This document shows positions 53,665 through 64,000 of a DNA stretch of 64,000 nucleotides, one piece after another. The DNA is taken from the NCBI RefSeq assembly GCF_024804185.1, contig NZ_CP101657.1, positions 310,001-374,000 on the forward strand. Direction: 5' to 3'. How positions within the stretch are numbered: the stretch's first letter is position 1; every line of letters begins with the position of its first letter. The notes beneath the pieces were generated by a model. The model did no database searches and had not been told where the DNA came from. It was given only the letters and a program-made list of their open reading frames with translations. This DNA comes from Wolbachia endosymbiont of Aedes albopictus (lineage in GTDB: Bacteria > Pseudomonadota > Alphaproteobacteria > Rickettsiales > Anaplasmataceae). The position numbers and the translations under genes are program-made.

Positions 53665-54140
53665 TGCTCCTTTCTCGTCATCCGAGTAGCCCCTTTTTTG
53701 TCATCCCAGTGCGTGACACTGGGATCCAGCTTCTTTTTTTCTAGATTCCAGACTGGAATGACACCTCTCTTGGGCTCTTTTAGCCATGTCATCCCAGTGC
53801 GTGACACTGGGATCTCATTTTACTTTATGATGATGTCATGAAAGTAGCTTTCCATCCAAAAGGGTGTCATCCCAGTGCTTGACACTGGGATCCAGAAAAC
53901 TTAACTCTACATCAAGTAAATGTACAATAAGAACTAGATCCCAGACTGGAATGATGCCCTACTTAACCGTCATACCTCGATTCATTCGCGGTATCCCATC
54001 CGCTAACAAGAGATCCCGCTAACACGCAGCGGGATGACGAATTGCTTAACCGTCATTCCGCCACGAACCGTCATTCCGCCGCAGACCGTCATACCGCCGC
54101 GGTATCTCTTAGCCGCTAACACGTAGCGGGATGACGGTTG
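53665..54140. repeat. CCCAGTG-type cluster followed by CCGC-type array
   Basis: The first half (53665-53955) carries several GTCATCCCAGTGCGTGACAC units, including paired arms at 53868-53955 around a spacer with ACTTAACTCTACATCAAGT. The second half (53966-54140) carries ACCGCG and CCGCT palindromes with GAATTGCTTAACCGTCAT spacers. The order is the same as at 8508-9175 and in the element at 33181-34002. Confidence 0.8.
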
Positions 54141-54480
54141 TCGTTTAGCTATAAATGTTTAAGAAATTTACCAAACGAAAAAAAAGGCAAAAGAAACCCC
54201 GTGGTGCGAGTTTTGACTCTATATTACTGTAAGTGGCGCTGTAATAATGTGCTAACGCTTAAAATAAGCGCGGTTTGGCTGAATGTAGAAAAAATAAAAA
54301 AGACATGCAGCCGCTATAATTTTATGTAATCCGCCAATAAATACTCTGAGTTTTTTACTGAATTTTGTCATTGAGCCTGCAGGTCAAAAACAAGTTTTGA
54401 GTCATAAATACCCTTGCTATCATAATAAAGGGGCTGGTGAAGCTTGTCAAGTAAGTTTTTTCGCTTCTGCGGGCTACTTG
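54141..54480. mobile_element. Remnant of the non-autonomous element (copy 3)
   Basis: From AAGAAATTTACCAAACGAAA (54160-54179) to GTCAAGTAAGTTTTTTCGCTTCT (about 54446-54468) the sequence is nearly identical to 33662-33968, including the block TAAGTGGCGCTGTAATAATG. After that the terminal repeat seen at 33986-34002 is missing and another repeat (CACAATTGTACAAACATTG on the minus strand, 54491-54509) follows. The copy is therefore truncated at the right end. No gene is seen in 53536-54585; open frames inside are repeat-derived. Confidence 0.65.
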
Positions 54481-54585
54481 AATAACGGCTACAATGTTTG
54501 TACAATTGTGCGTCATGCGCTGCCGAACACTGGTTTTTATACGGCTATACAAGAAAAATTAAGGCTTAAAAGGAAACTTAAGCAG

Positions 54586-55080
54586 CTAATAGGGCCTAAG
54601 CCTTCTTAATAAAACATAAAAAGCCCCTTTACCACCATGTTTTTTCGTAGCTTGCTGGTAGTATAGAACCATATGCTGGATTTTAGTATCATTTAACCAC
54701 TTATTTAAGTTATTCTTTATAGTGTCTGTTTTATTTGTTGCACTGCCGTATCCCGTAATTACCAATAAACATCTATTTCCTGCTCGATAATTTTTGATAA
54801 TAAAATCTATCAATTTACAGTAAGCATCCTCTATACTATAGCCGTGCAAATCGAGCTTATCGCTTATAAAATATTTACCCCTATCAATTTTTGATTTTGT
54901 GTTTTGGTCAAGACAAAATGATGAGTGACCATTATTGGTATTAAGAAAATTCCTTTGTAAGTCGGAGGTACCTTTATCAACCATAGACTTTATATTTACT
55001 TTATGATCAACTTTCAAAGTAACTTTTCCACATTCTATTGGCTTAACATTTTTTTGCCAATCCAACTCATCGTCCGACAT
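54586..55080 (-). CDS. Smr-domain protein
   Basis: From the ATG at 55080 (MSDDELDWQKNVKPIE, 164 residues) the protein has the typical start of alphaproteobacterial Smr proteins and a C-terminal Smr domain: LDLHGYSIEDAY, LLVITGYGS and KHGGKGAFYVLLRR. The domain binds or nicks structured nucleic acid. The upstream frame to 55185 would overlap the divergent gene at 55173, so I reject the longer form. Confidence 0.85.
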   Translation of the reverse strand: MSDDELDWQKNVKPIECGKVTLKVDHKVNIKSMVDKGTSDLQRNFLNTNNGHSSFCLDQNTKSKIDRGKYFISDKLDLHGYSIEDAYCKLIDFIIKNYRAGNRCLLVITGYGSATNKTDTIKNNLNKWLNDTKIQHMVLYYQQATKKHGGKGAFYVLLRRLRPY

Positions 55081-55172
55081 AAACGCATTAATCGAATTGT
55101 ATAATTTTACAACAATATCCAAACATAGTAAAATATTGCTTATTCTATAAAAACCCGATTTTCGATAATACG

Positions 55173-55937
55173 ATGAAATCGTCAAAAACTAATGAGAATT
55201 TTTGGCTGTATGGAAAGCACACCTGCATGTCAGCACTGAAGAATAAAAATAGGCGGTGTGTAGAACTGTTAGTAACAGAAAATTTCTATAGAGAACATGA
55301 AAAAGAAATTAGGCAATGTGCAAATAGTAAGGGCATTAAAGTTCGATTAGTAGAAAACAAAATACTTAATGACGTTTTATCTAAAGGTGCTAACCATCAA
55401 GGAATTGCTTTAAATGTTGCCCCTATTCTTTATAACTTAAGCATCGAAGAAGTAGCTGAAAGCTCAAACGACAGCTCTACTATAGTCATTTTAGATCAAG
55501 TCACTGACACGCACAATATTGGATCAATTTTAAGAACTTCAGCTTGTTTTAATGTCGACGCATTGGTTTTACCACATAATCATTCACCTGGCGAAAATGC
55601 ATCTATTGCAAAAGCAGCAAGTGGAGCATTGGATATTGTTCCGCTAATATACGTTACAAATATAGTAAAAACTATGCAGTATTTAAAAAAGGTCGGCTAC
55701 TGGTGTTACGGGTTTGATTGCAATGCTAAAGAAAATATAGATGAAATAAAGAGCTTTGAGAAAAAAAGAGTAATTATTTTTGGTTCTGAAGAGAAAGGAA
55801 TGCGGAGGTTAGTTAAAGAAAATTGTGATTATCTTTTAAAAATCCCAATGTCAAACGTAATTGACAGCTTAAATGTCTCAAATGCAGCAGCAATAGGTCT
55901 ATATTCTATTTATATTAAAACAAATGCCAGCGCATAG
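55173..55937 (+). CDS. rlmB: SpoU/TrmH-family RNA 2'-O-methyltransferase (RlmB-like)
   Basis: The 254-residue protein has an N-terminal substrate-binding domain (FWLYGKHTCMSALKN, then LSKGANHQGIALNV) and a knotted SpoU methyltransferase domain with LDQVTDTHNIGSILRTSACF, IIFGSEEKGMRRL and the IPMSNVIDSLNVSNAAAI motif. This matches 23S rRNA Gm2251 methylase RlmB in order and length. Which rRNA base is modified is inferred. Confidence 0.9.
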   Translation: MKSSKTNENFWLYGKHTCMSALKNKNRRCVELLVTENFYREHEKEIRQCANSKGIKVRLVENKILNDVLSKGANHQGIALNVAPILYNLSIEEVAESSNDSSTIVILDQVTDTHNIGSILRTSACFNVDALVLPHNHSPGENASIAKAASGALDIVPLIYVTNIVKTMQYLKKVGYWCYGFDCNAKENIDEIKSFEKKRVIIFGSEEKGMRRLVKENCDYLLKIPMSNVIDSLNVSNAAAIGLYSIYIKTNASA

Positions 55938-55956
55938 CTGTTTATAATAAAAATAC

Positions 55957-55985
55957 TTGATAAAAATGTGGTTTTATATTATAAT
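55957..55985 (+). promoter_or_regulatory. Likely promoter of the BI-1 family gene
   Basis: TTGATA (55957-55962) and TATAAT (55980-55985) are separated by 17 bp, with a consensus -10. An AGGAG ribosome-binding site at 56005-56009 precedes the ATG at 56018. Confidence 0.65.
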
Positions 55986-56017
55986 GTGTTAAATAATGGA
56001 CAAAAGGAGTTATATTT

Positions 56018-56740
56018 ATGTCTTACATGAGAAATGAACAGGATATCCGCTCTCAGGGCGTTTATTATAGCGCTGGGCTCAGAAGTTACCTAACTAAAGT
56101 ATATAACTACATGGCTTTAGCTTTAGGCGTTACAGGGCTTGTTGCGTTTCTAACGGTATTTTCTGGTCTTTTTCAGGTAATTCACTCTAATCCTGTTCTG
56201 TCGCTTGTGATAATATTCTCTCCAGCTGCATTGGTGATCTATATGCGGTATAGAATTCAACACCTAAGTGCTCAGTCTGCCGTTACTATATTTTTCTCGT
56301 TCTCAGTGTTAATGGGGCTTTCCTTATCTTATATTTTTATAGTTTATACTGCAGAAAATATAGCAAGAGCGTTTTTCATTACATCAATTATGTTTGGCTC
56401 TATGGCTTTATATGGTAATACCACAAAGAGAGATCTTACAAGTATGGGCTCTTTCTTGATTATGGGAGTCTTGGGGATAATTATAGCATCCATAGTAAAT
56501 TTATTCCTTGGAAGTAGTCCTCTCTACTTTGCAATATCGTTCATATCAGTAATAGTATTTACTTTGCTGACTGCATATGATTCTCAGAGAATCAAAGACG
56601 TTTATTATAGATATAATGATGGCTCAGAAGTTGCCACTACTAAATTGTCAATACTGGGTGCAACTGATCTTTATTTTAACTTTATTAACATATTTCTCAA
56701 TCTACTCAGGTTACTTAACTTGTTCAATAATAGGGACTAG
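56018..56740 (+). CDS. Bax inhibitor-1/YccA family membrane protein
   Basis: The 240-residue protein has seven membrane segments and the family elements RSYLTKVYNYMALALGVTG, TSIMFGSMALYG, LTSMGSFLIMGVLGIIIAS and FTLLTAYDSQRIKD, with the conserved acidic residue near the last helices. Bacterial members modulate the FtsH protease or act as calcium leak channels; the eukaryotic ones suppress cell death. Its own function here is not known. ctaG starts with no gap after its stop. Confidence 0.9.
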   Translation: MSYMRNEQDIRSQGVYYSAGLRSYLTKVYNYMALALGVTGLVAFLTVFSGLFQVIHSNPVLSLVIIFSPAALVIYMRYRIQHLSAQSAVTIFFSFSVLMGLSLSYIFIVYTAENIARAFFITSIMFGSMALYGNTTKRDLTSMGSFLIMGVLGIIIASIVNLFLGSSPLYFAISFISVIVFTLLTAYDSQRIKDVYYRYNDGSEVATTKLSILGATDLYFNFINIFLNLLRLLNLFNNRD

Positions 56741-57277
56741 ATGTTTTCCTTTTTAAGGAAAGGTAGTAAGAATTCTATAGTTTTCTTTTTAATATCTTTA
56801 GTCATGTTGATGCTATGTCTTGCATATGCATCGGTGCCACTATATAGCATTTTCTGTAAAGCTACCGGGTATGGTGGCACAACAAGAAAAGTAACTAATG
56901 CAACAATAAGTGCAACTGACCAAAAAATCAGGGTCCACTTCAATGCTGATATAATGTCCGATCTACCTTGGGAATTTAAATCAGAAACTAACTACGTTGA
57001 TGTAAACATAGGAGAACAAAGTTTAGCATTTTATTACGCAAAAAATCTATCTGATCAGCCTTCATTTGGAATGGCGGTGTATAATGTTACGCCTTTCAAA
57101 GCAGGTAAGTATTTCAATAAAATTGCATGCTTTTGTTTTGAAGAACAAATGTTGCTACCAAAACAAAAAGCAGCTATGCCCTTATCTTTCTATATAGATC
57201 CTGAGATAATGCTTGATAACAACACAAAAGATTTGAGCGAAATAACACTATCATACACATTTTTTAAGCTTAAATAA
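56741..57277 (+). CDS. ctaG: Cytochrome c oxidase assembly protein CtaG (Cox11)
   Basis: Cox11 delivers copper to the CuB site of cytochrome oxidase subunit I. The 178-residue protein has one membrane anchor (about 12-32), YSIFCKATGYGGTTR, and the copper motif KIACFCFEEQ with both Cys, followed by LPLSFYIDPEI-like sequence. It works with ctaE encoded at 31.2 kb. Confidence 0.95.
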   Translation: MFSFLRKGSKNSIVFFLISLVMLMLCLAYASVPLYSIFCKATGYGGTTRKVTNATISATDQKIRVHFNADIMSDLPWEFKSETNYVDVNIGEQSLAFYYAKNLSDQPSFGMAVYNVTPFKAGKYFNKIACFCFEEQMLLPKQKAAMPLSFYIDPEIMLDNNTKDLSEITLSYTFFKLK

Positions 57278-57317
57278 CAAACTTTTTCCTATTGTCCACT
57301 CAAGCAGCGTGAGCTAT

Positions 57318-57600
57318 AGCTAAACTGACTTAGATTTACCGACAATTTGAAAAACTGTCATTCCGCTACCCGTTAGCGGGATCCATGGGATACCGCGGCG
57401 GTATGACGTGTTGAAACAATCCGATAAGGTAAACCTAGTCATCCCGCTACTTGTTAGCGGGATCTATGCTTTGAGATACCGCGGCGGAATGACGGTTCGT
57501 GGCGGTATAACGGTTTGCGGCGGAATGACGGTTAAGCAATTCGTCATCCCGCAGCGGGATCTCTTGTTAGTGCCGCGGCGGTATGACGTCTTAGTATAGA
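57318..57600. repeat. Dispersed repeat with AGCTAAAC tail and CCGC-type array
   Basis: AGCTAAACTGACTTAGATTTACCG (57318-57341) and the palindromes up to 57410 match 23516-23620 and, on the other strand, 4510-4624. From 57430 to 57600 the CCGC-type array continues with CATCCCGCTACTTGTTAGCGG and GAATGACGGTTAAGCAATTCGTCAT. It fills the 352-bp gap between ctaG and the SWIM gene (convergent); no gene is seen. Confidence 0.78.
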
Positions 57601-57629
57601 TTACCTGATTCACCATCTTTCCAGTTGTT

Positions 57630-58106
57630 TTATATATAATTCTCGGATTTTGAAAGTTCACTTTGAATAAATTGCTCATATTCTCTATCCTCTAGTTCTT
57701 CAAAAATCTCTGGATGTTGGTCACCTAGACGAACAATTATTGAAATGAGCTCTTTGTCTGTTTTTTTAAGTAAAAACCTTTCAAGGAGAGTTTGTTCATC
57801 AACATATCCCGGGCACATAGATGATCGATACTCCTTTCTGTCAAGATCAATCAAAGCAAAACCCGTTGCAGCCATATGCTTGCACGGACCATAATACACA
57901 AATGCAGGACAGGAACACTTTCCACTAAAGAATGGACCATCGCATTCTAGTTTTACCCGATATACACTTGATCCAACTACCTCTGATTTAGCGTGAGATT
58001 TGTTGATAGATACGTTTCGTACTTTTCCTTTGTTGAAATAATCTCTTCCACTAGAGAGGTAAGATTCTTTAAGAAGATTTTTGATATCTTTATAATATAA
58101 TCTCAT
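57630..58106 (-). CDS. Stand-alone SWIM zinc-finger protein
   Basis: The 158-residue protein contains a SWIM motif: KCSCPAFVYYGPCKHMAA (C-x-C then C-x-H, about 64-82) preceded by a beta-strand region YRVKLECDG. SWIM domains bind DNA or protein and are usually the N-terminus of SNF2 helicases or found in transposases; here no helicase follows. The C-terminal 60 residues are helical and acidic. The ATG is backed by an AGGAGG-like site (complement of 58110-58118). It lies between repeats and tyrS and is about half the size of typical bacterial SWIM proteins. Confidence 0.78.
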   Translation of the reverse strand: MRLYYKDIKNLLKESYLSSGRDYFNKGKVRNVSINKSHAKSEVVGSSVYRVKLECDGPFFSGKCSCPAFVYYGPCKHMAATGFALIDLDRKEYRSSMCPGYVDEQTLLERFLLKKTDKELISIIVRLGDQHPEIFEELEDREYEQFIQSELSKSENYI

Positions 58107-58174
58107 TTTAGCCTCCTTATTTCATATATAAAGCCCTCAATTTTCTAATATACCCTTTCTTCCATAAAAATTTA

Positions 58175-59425
58175 TTAACCCACCACGACTTTAATATGGC
58201 GCTTCTTTCCTGCAGATAATTTTATAAATGACTGACCTTTAAAGCTCTCAGAATTTATTATGTAGTTAACATTGTTTATAATATTATCATTAACTTTGCA
58301 CCCATTGCCCTGTATTAAACGCTTTGCAGCGCCTTTTGAAGGTTCAAAATCGGTGTCATGCAGTAGGTCTACTAAGGATATGCCGCTTGCAACTTGTTCT
58401 TTTTTTATGATGTAATCAGGAAGTAGTGAGCTATCTTCATTCTCAAAAGCAGAGACTGCAGCAGATAGTGCGAGTGCCGCTTCTTTGTCACCATGACATA
58501 TTTTTGTCACTTCTGTTGCCAAGACCTTTTTTGCTTCATTTATTTCCTGATCTTTTAAGGATTCTAACTTTTTGATCTCATCAATTGACACATCAGTGAG
58601 CAATCTCAAAAAACGTCCAACATCTTGATCATCAACGTTGCGAAAATATTGCCAGTAGTCGTAAGGCTTTAGCATATTATCATCAAGCCACACTGCTCCA
58701 CTTTCAGTTTTGCCCATTTTTACCCCTTGAGCATTCAATAAAAGAGGGGTGGTAAGGCCAAACAGCTCAGGTAAATTCAACTTTTTTCCAAGCTCAATTC
58801 CATTTACTATATTTCCCCATTGGTCTGACCCTCCAATCTGCAGACGACAGCCATGCTTTTTATTCAACTCAACAAAATCATAAGCCTGCAATAGCATGTA
58901 ATTAAATTCTAAGAAGCTTAAGGTTTGCTCTCTATCCAGCCTAGTTTTCACACTATCAAAACTTAGCATGCGATTTACTGAAAGATGTATTCCTATATCA
59001 CGCAAAAAGTCTATATATTTTATACTATCCAGCCAGTCTGCGTTATTTACTATAACTGCACCAGTCTTTCCATCATCGAAAGATATCATTTTCTTCAATG
59101 TTTTCTTTATACTAGATATATTTTCGCTAATATCCTTGATAGATAAGAAGCTTCTTGCTTTATCCTTACCGGATGGGTCGCCGATTTTCGTTGTGCCACC
59201 TCCAAGTAAAACTATCGACTTGTAACCAAATTTTTGTAGGTGGCGGAACATCATAATATGCATTAGATGACCAATATGAAGACTTGGTGCTGTGCAATCA
59301 AACCCAATGTATGCGACTATATGATTATTTTCGGATAATAGCTGATCTAACCCTTCAATATTTGTACATTGGTATAGGTACCCTCTTTCTTGGATAAAAT
59401 TTAAAAACTCGGACTTGTGTTTCAT
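58175..59425 (-). CDS. tyrS: Tyrosyl-tRNA synthetase
   Basis: The 416-residue class I synthetase has the HIGH-type motif SLHIGHLMH, IGGSDQWGNI for tyrosine recognition, the KMSKS-type loop as VKMGKTESGAVWL and a C-terminal S4-like RNA-binding domain (from about 345, GAAKRLIQGNGCKVND). Length and order are normal. The KMGKT form of the loop is common among bacterial TyrS of this type. Confidence 0.96.
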   Translation of the reverse strand: MKHKSEFLNFIQERGYLYQCTNIEGLDQLLSENNHIVAYIGFDCTAPSLHIGHLMHIMMFRHLQKFGYKSIVLLGGGTTKIGDPSGKDKARSFLSIKDISENISSIKKTLKKMISFDDGKTGAVIVNNADWLDSIKYIDFLRDIGIHLSVNRMLSFDSVKTRLDREQTLSFLEFNYMLLQAYDFVELNKKHGCRLQIGGSDQWGNIVNGIELGKKLNLPELFGLTTPLLLNAQGVKMGKTESGAVWLDDNMLKPYDYWQYFRNVDDQDVGRFLRLLTDVSIDEIKKLESLKDQEINEAKKVLATEVTKICHGDKEAALALSAAVSAFENEDSSLLPDYIIKKEQVASGISLVDLLHDTDFEPSKGAAKRLIQGNGCKVNDNIINNVNYIINSESFKGQSFIKLSAGKKRHIKVVVG

Positions 59426-59484
59426 AATCTTTTTAGTATGTTATTTTATATGTGAACATTGTCATTGAAGATATCGATGATGAT

Positions 59485-59603
59485 GTCATTCCAGCGTGTG
59501 ACGCTGGAATCCAGTTTTTCATGCAATTTCATCAAAAACGTTGTATAGTGTGCTCGTTTATAATTAAGTTTTCTGGATCCCAGTGTCAAGCACTGGGATG
59601 ACA
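59485..59603. repeat. Paired palindromic repeat between tyrS and rsfS
   Basis: Two arms, GTCATTCCAGCGTGTGACGC (59485-59504, continuing to 59514) and CTGGATCCCAGTGTCAAGCA (59573-59592, continuing to 59603), are inverted relative to each other around a 58-bp spacer. This is the shortest clear example in the window of the paired form. The remaining 59604-59669 has nothing notable. Confidence 0.75.
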
Positions 59604-59669
59604 CCTTTTCTTGGGGAGCTATCCTAAAGGTGCGATACTTATACAGTTGTACTTGAATGGCCCAGGCAA

Positions 59670-59999
59670 TCAGTTCCATAACTCTTCTATTTTATAGTAC
59701 TCCCTTACTTCTGACCTGAATATGTGAACCATTATGCCTTGAAAATTCAAAATCACCCAATTGCCTTCATCCATACCTTCTACATCTATTTTATCATGTC
59801 GCTCGAGACTTTTTATTACGTGTTCAGCTAACGCTTTCACATGGCGACTTGAATCACCAGATGTAATAATCATATATTTTGCAATAATGGTTCTATTCTG
59901 CACATCGAAAGTAACTATATCGTGACCTTTATTTTGATCTATTATATTTACAATCATGCTTTTTATTGATTCTGTATCACTGGATACATTAGTCATCAT
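59670..59999 (-). CDS. rsfS: Ribosomal silencing factor RsfS
   Basis: The 109-residue protein matches the RsfS/YbeB/iojap family: VTFDVQNRTIIAKYMIITSGDSSRHVKALAEHV and the core EGMDEGNWVILNFQGIMVHIF. It binds uL14 and blocks subunit joining when nutrients are scarce. Length is typical. It is divergent from the P-loop gene. Confidence 0.93.
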   Translation of the reverse strand: MMTNVSSDTESIKSMIVNIIDQNKGHDIVTFDVQNRTIIAKYMIITSGDSSRHVKALAEHVIKSLERHDKIDVEGMDEGNWVILNFQGIMVHIFRSEVREYYKIEELWN

Positions 60000-60174
60000 C
60001 TTAAATTATTTAATTTACTTATAATTATACACTCAAAATCTCTAAATATGAAATATTTTCAACGCAACTGTTCGTTAAAGGTATTACCTGCATCTATTTT
60101 ATTACCATGTTTTTAGCATGTACAATGTATATACTTTTTATATAATTGAGAATAGCTTTTTACTAATATTCATT

Positions 60175-60792
60175 ATGGGCAAGACTCTCATCTACTTAAT
60201 CGGCTTTCCAGGCAGTGGTAAATTTACTACTGCAAAGGAACTGTGTAAAATCATTAGTGCAGTGATAGTAAGCAATAATCTATTCGATAATATTATATTT
60301 GATATTGTTAAATTACAAGATGCTGAAGTTCCAGATGATCTGTGGGAAAAGATTTTTGCAGTCAGAGAAAATATGTTAGCAATACTGGAAAAACACTACA
60401 TAAAATCAAAACATTATATATTTACAAATGAATTGATAGAGGGTGATTCCTATGATCAAAAATTGTACAACTCAGTGGTAAATTTAAGTAAAAAAATGGG
60501 CGTAAAAATTTTTCCTGTAGTATTACATTGTAATAATGAGGAACTAGTAAGACGTGTTCAATCAGAAGAAAGGCACCAGGAAAATAAAATTACTGATTCG
60601 GATTTTGCTATGAAAAAAATTGAGGGGAAAAGGCTATTTATACCTGAAGCTACACTTGAAATTGGTAACTCAAACTTAAGTGCAAAGGAAGTTGCAAAGA
60701 AAATTGTTGAAGAGATGAAGAAAGAAAAAAATGGAAAATTAACTAAAACTTCTGTAACAAATCATTTAAAAACAGAGCGTACTCGTGGTTGA
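60175..60792 (+). CDS. P-loop NTPase / kinase-like protein, substrate unknown
   Basis: From the ATG at 60175 (MGKTLIYLIGFPGSGKFTTA, 205 residues) the protein has a Walker A motif GFPGSGKFT and the overall size of a small-molecule kinase of the AAA_33/shikimate kinase-like group. A later RRVQSEERHQ is a possible lid. No substrate motif is recognised. An upstream ATG at 60118 adds 19 hydrophobic residues and is less likely. Its end overlaps rppH by 8 bp, so it is coupled to RNA 5'-end metabolism genes, but this may be chance. Confidence 0.78.
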   Translation: MGKTLIYLIGFPGSGKFTTAKELCKIISAVIVSNNLFDNIIFDIVKLQDAEVPDDLWEKIFAVRENMLAILEKHYIKSKHYIFTNELIEGDSYDQKLYNSVVNLSKKMGVKIFPVVLHCNNEELVRRVQSEERHQENKITDSDFAMKKIEGKRLFIPEATLEIGNSNLSAKEVAKKIVEEMKKEKNGKLTKTSVTNHLKTERTRG

Positions 60793-61269
60793 GCAGAAAG
60801 ATAAGTATCGTCCTTGTGTTGGCATAATGCTATTTAACAGACAAGGACATGTCTTCATTGGAAAACGCTTTGATAGCGACTCTTACTGGCAGATGCCACA
60901 AGGAGGTGTTGATGATGGTGAGAAACTGGAACAAGCAGCGTTACGTGAGTTGCTAGAGGAAGTTGGCACTAATAAAGTAAAGGTTATAACTAAAAGCAAG
61001 GATTGGATATACTACAACTTGCCTGAAGAAGTTATACCAATATGCTGGAATGGAAAATATTCTGGTCAAAAGCAAAGGTGGTTCTTAATGAAGTTTTGCG
61101 GAGAGGATAAGGATATTGATATTAATTATACTGATCATCCAGAGTTCAAAGAGTGGCGTTGGCAAAGTACAGATAGTTTAGTAGCCAGTGCTATATCATT
61201 TAAAAAAGAAGTTTATAAAACAGTGATAGAAGAGTTTTCTTCTATAATAAAAGCCTCAACAATAAGCTC

Positions 61270-61273
<4 letters not shown>
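60785..61273 (+). CDS. rppH: RNA pyrophosphohydrolase (Nudix)
   Basis: RppH removes pyrophosphate from mRNA 5' ends to start decay. The 162-residue protein has the start YRPCVGIMLFNRQGHVFIGKR, MPQGGVDDGE and the Nudix box with LRELLEEVGT, and WQ..KWFL-type C-terminal elements (QKQRWFLMKFCGE). It starts with GTG inside the end of the P-loop gene and overlaps tatD by 4 bp. Earlier names include invasion protein A and Ap4A hydrolase. Confidence 0.93.
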
Positions 61274-63019
<1,746 letters not shown>

Positions 63020-63592
63020 CTACTCCTTTGTATTTACTTTTATAGTTTTACCTTCCCAAGGCGATAGGCTATCAAGCATACGAAAATCTTGCGGCAAATC
63101 TATAGGATTATATACAACCTTTTTTGCCTCTATATCGTATCTTACTTCCTCATAACCAGTGAGAGGGAAATCTTTTAACATTGGGTGACCTTTGAATCCA
63201 TAGTCTGTTAGAATCCTACGCAAATCAGGGTGATCAGAGAATTCTATTCCATACATATCAAACACTTCACGCTCAAACCACGAAGCTGTGCTAAATACCT
63301 TTGCTATGCTTGGAGGCATATCGCCCTCACATAACTGAAGCTTTATGTGTACTCTAATATTATGCACAATGCTGAGCAGATTGTATATTAGCTCGAAACG
63401 CTTCCCTCTATTTGGATAGTCAACCCCAAAAATATCAACTAATAGTTCAAACCTACACTTTTCATCATCACGTAGAAAGGATAGGTGCTTTTCAATTTCA
63501 TCTAAAGTTGAATATATTACAATAATGCCATCATCTTTTTGAATGCACTCACACTTGGTCTTTTTTTGTATATGCCTTGCAGTTTTATCCAT
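63020..63592 (-). CDS. nuoC: NADH-quinone oxidoreductase subunit C
   Basis: The 190-residue protein has the 30-kDa subunit signature [20 protein letters not shown] and [22 protein letters not shown] near the C-terminus, both normal. It overlaps nuoB by 8 bp and precedes mdh. Confidence 0.96.
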   Translation of the reverse strand: MDKTARHIQKKTKCECIQKDDGIIVIYSTLDEIEKHLSFLRDDEKCRFELLVDIFGVDYPNRGKRFELIYNLLSIVHNIRVHIKLQLCEGDMPPSIAKVFSTASWFEREVFDMYGIEFSDHPDLRRILTDYGFKGHPMLKDFPLTGYEEVRYDIEAKKVVYNPIDLPQDFRMLDSLSPWEGKTIKVNTKE

Positions 63593-64000
63593 GCTTTATA
63601 TTCTGAGTTCGTTTTATTTTGTTTTGTAGGCATAGCATTCCATATAGCAACGCCTCAGCGGTTGGTGGGCACCCAGGAACATACACATCAACCGGTACAA
63701 TTCTATCACAGCCTCGGACTACTGAATAAGAGTAATGGTAATAACCACCACCATTTGCACAACTTCCCATAGAAATAACATACTTCGGGTCTGCCATTTG
63801 ATCATAAACCTTGCGCAATGCTGCTGCCATTTTATTAGTTAGTGTGCCAGCAACAATCATCACATCTGATTGACGTGGGCTTGCACGGAACATTATACCA
63901 TATCTATCAAGATCATAACGGCTAGATGCGGTATGCATCATCTCAACTGCGCAACATGCAAGACCAAATGTCATTGGCCACAATGAGCCAGATCTTGCCC
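63585..64000 (-). CDS. nuoB: NADH-quinone oxidoreductase subunit B (partial, runs off the window)
   Basis: NuoB carries the terminal 4Fe-4S cluster N2 of complex I. The visible 138 codons read [22 protein letters not shown] at their start and include [16 protein letters not shown] and [14 protein letters not shown], giving the four cluster Cys. The open frame continues to the window edge; about 30 residues at the N-terminus are missing. It overlaps nuoC by 8 bp. Confidence 0.95.
   Translation of the reverse strand, partial: ARSGSLWPMTFGLACCAVEMMHTASSRYDLDRYGIMFRASPRQSDVMIVAGTLTNKMAAALRKVYDQMADPKYVISMGSCANGGGYYHYSYSVVRGCDRIVPVDVYVPGCPPTAEALLYGMLCLQNKIKRTQNIKHG

Noticed and set aside
54138-54609. 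Frames inside element copy 3
   Set aside because: Equivalent frames in copies 1 and 2 are interrupted, so no conserved protein is encoded.
55081-55185. N-terminal extension of the Smr protein
   Set aside because: It would overlap the divergent methyltransferase start; the family begins at MSDDELDW.
57408-57679. Frames on both strands in the CCGC-type array
   Set aside because: Encoded peptides are repeats of the palindromic units; no start signal.
59446-59679. Minus-strand 77-residue frame before rsfS
   Set aside because: Most of it is the paired palindromic repeat and it overlaps the rsfS end.

Overview
The window looks like a chromosomal segment of a Wolbachia endosymbiont (Rickettsiales, Anaplasmataceae), probably from an arthropod host. 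The evidence is the low GC content, the FtsZ and CtrA sequences, the reduced alphaproteobacterial gene set, NADH dehydrogenase genes scattered over several loci, and many copies of the palindromic GTCATCCCAGTG-type repeats typical of Wolbachia. The genus call is inference from sequence recognition; no database search was run. No prophage, ankyrin-repeat gene, rRNA operon, CRISPR array or intact transposase gene was seen.

Layout. 1-6.2 kb: end of an unrecognised gene, fsa-type transaldolase, guaB, rsmA, tRNA-Thr, tpiA, dprA and fdxA. 6.2-9.7 kb: ddlB-ftsQ between two repeat clusters. 9.7-16.4 kb: an exported dioxygenase-like protein, a pepA with a signal-peptide-like start, a small basic protein, then nuoG-nuoH-hemB. 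16.6-28.5 kb: a divergent PgpA-like membrane protein, glyQ-glyS-uvrC, cvpA, ribE, an unrecognised two-TM protein, pheS-glmU, rplU-rpmA and tRNA-Ile. 28.5-33.1 kb: metK, two tandem TenA-like genes, ctaE-ruvC and ruvX. 33.2-38 kb: a repeat element with terminal inverted repeats, mrdA with a polysaccharide deacetylase, and comM. 38-47 kb: a small membrane protein with a near-consensus promoter and terminator, ftsZ, an EVE-domain gene, ybeY, sdhB, a PAS-only sensor, GNAT-pgpA-gpsA, ctrA and the RNase P RNA gene rnpB. 47-54 kb: a large Ser/Thr-rich (mucin-like) membrane protein, nuoE-tgt, a small two-TM protein, an M16 protease and sodB. 54.5-64 kb: smr, rlmB-like, a BI-1 family gene with ctaG, a SWIM protein, tyrS, rsfS, a P-loop protein with rppH and tatD, then mdh-nuoC-nuoB leaving the window.

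Most genes are housekeeping: respiration (nuoB/C/E/G/H, sdhB, ctaE, ctaG, mdh), translation (glyQS, pheS, tyrS, L21, L27, tgt, rnpB, two tRNAs), envelope and division (ddlB, ftsQ, ftsZ, mrdA, glmU, a deacetylase), DNA repair and recombination (uvrC, ruvC, ruvX, dprA, comM, tatD) and cell-cycle control (ctrA). The points most worth a second look are: (i) a degenerate PgpA paralogue that has lost the acidic motif still present in the true pgpA at 44 kb; (ii) a MITE-like element whose terminal repeat encodes the last residues and stop codon of mrdA; (iii) a palindromic repeat translated in frame inside ddlB; (iv) two TenA-like paralogues with altered active sites; (v) an exported dioxygenase-like protein lacking one iron-ligand His, beside a PepA with a similar leader; and (vi) the mucin-like membrane protein.
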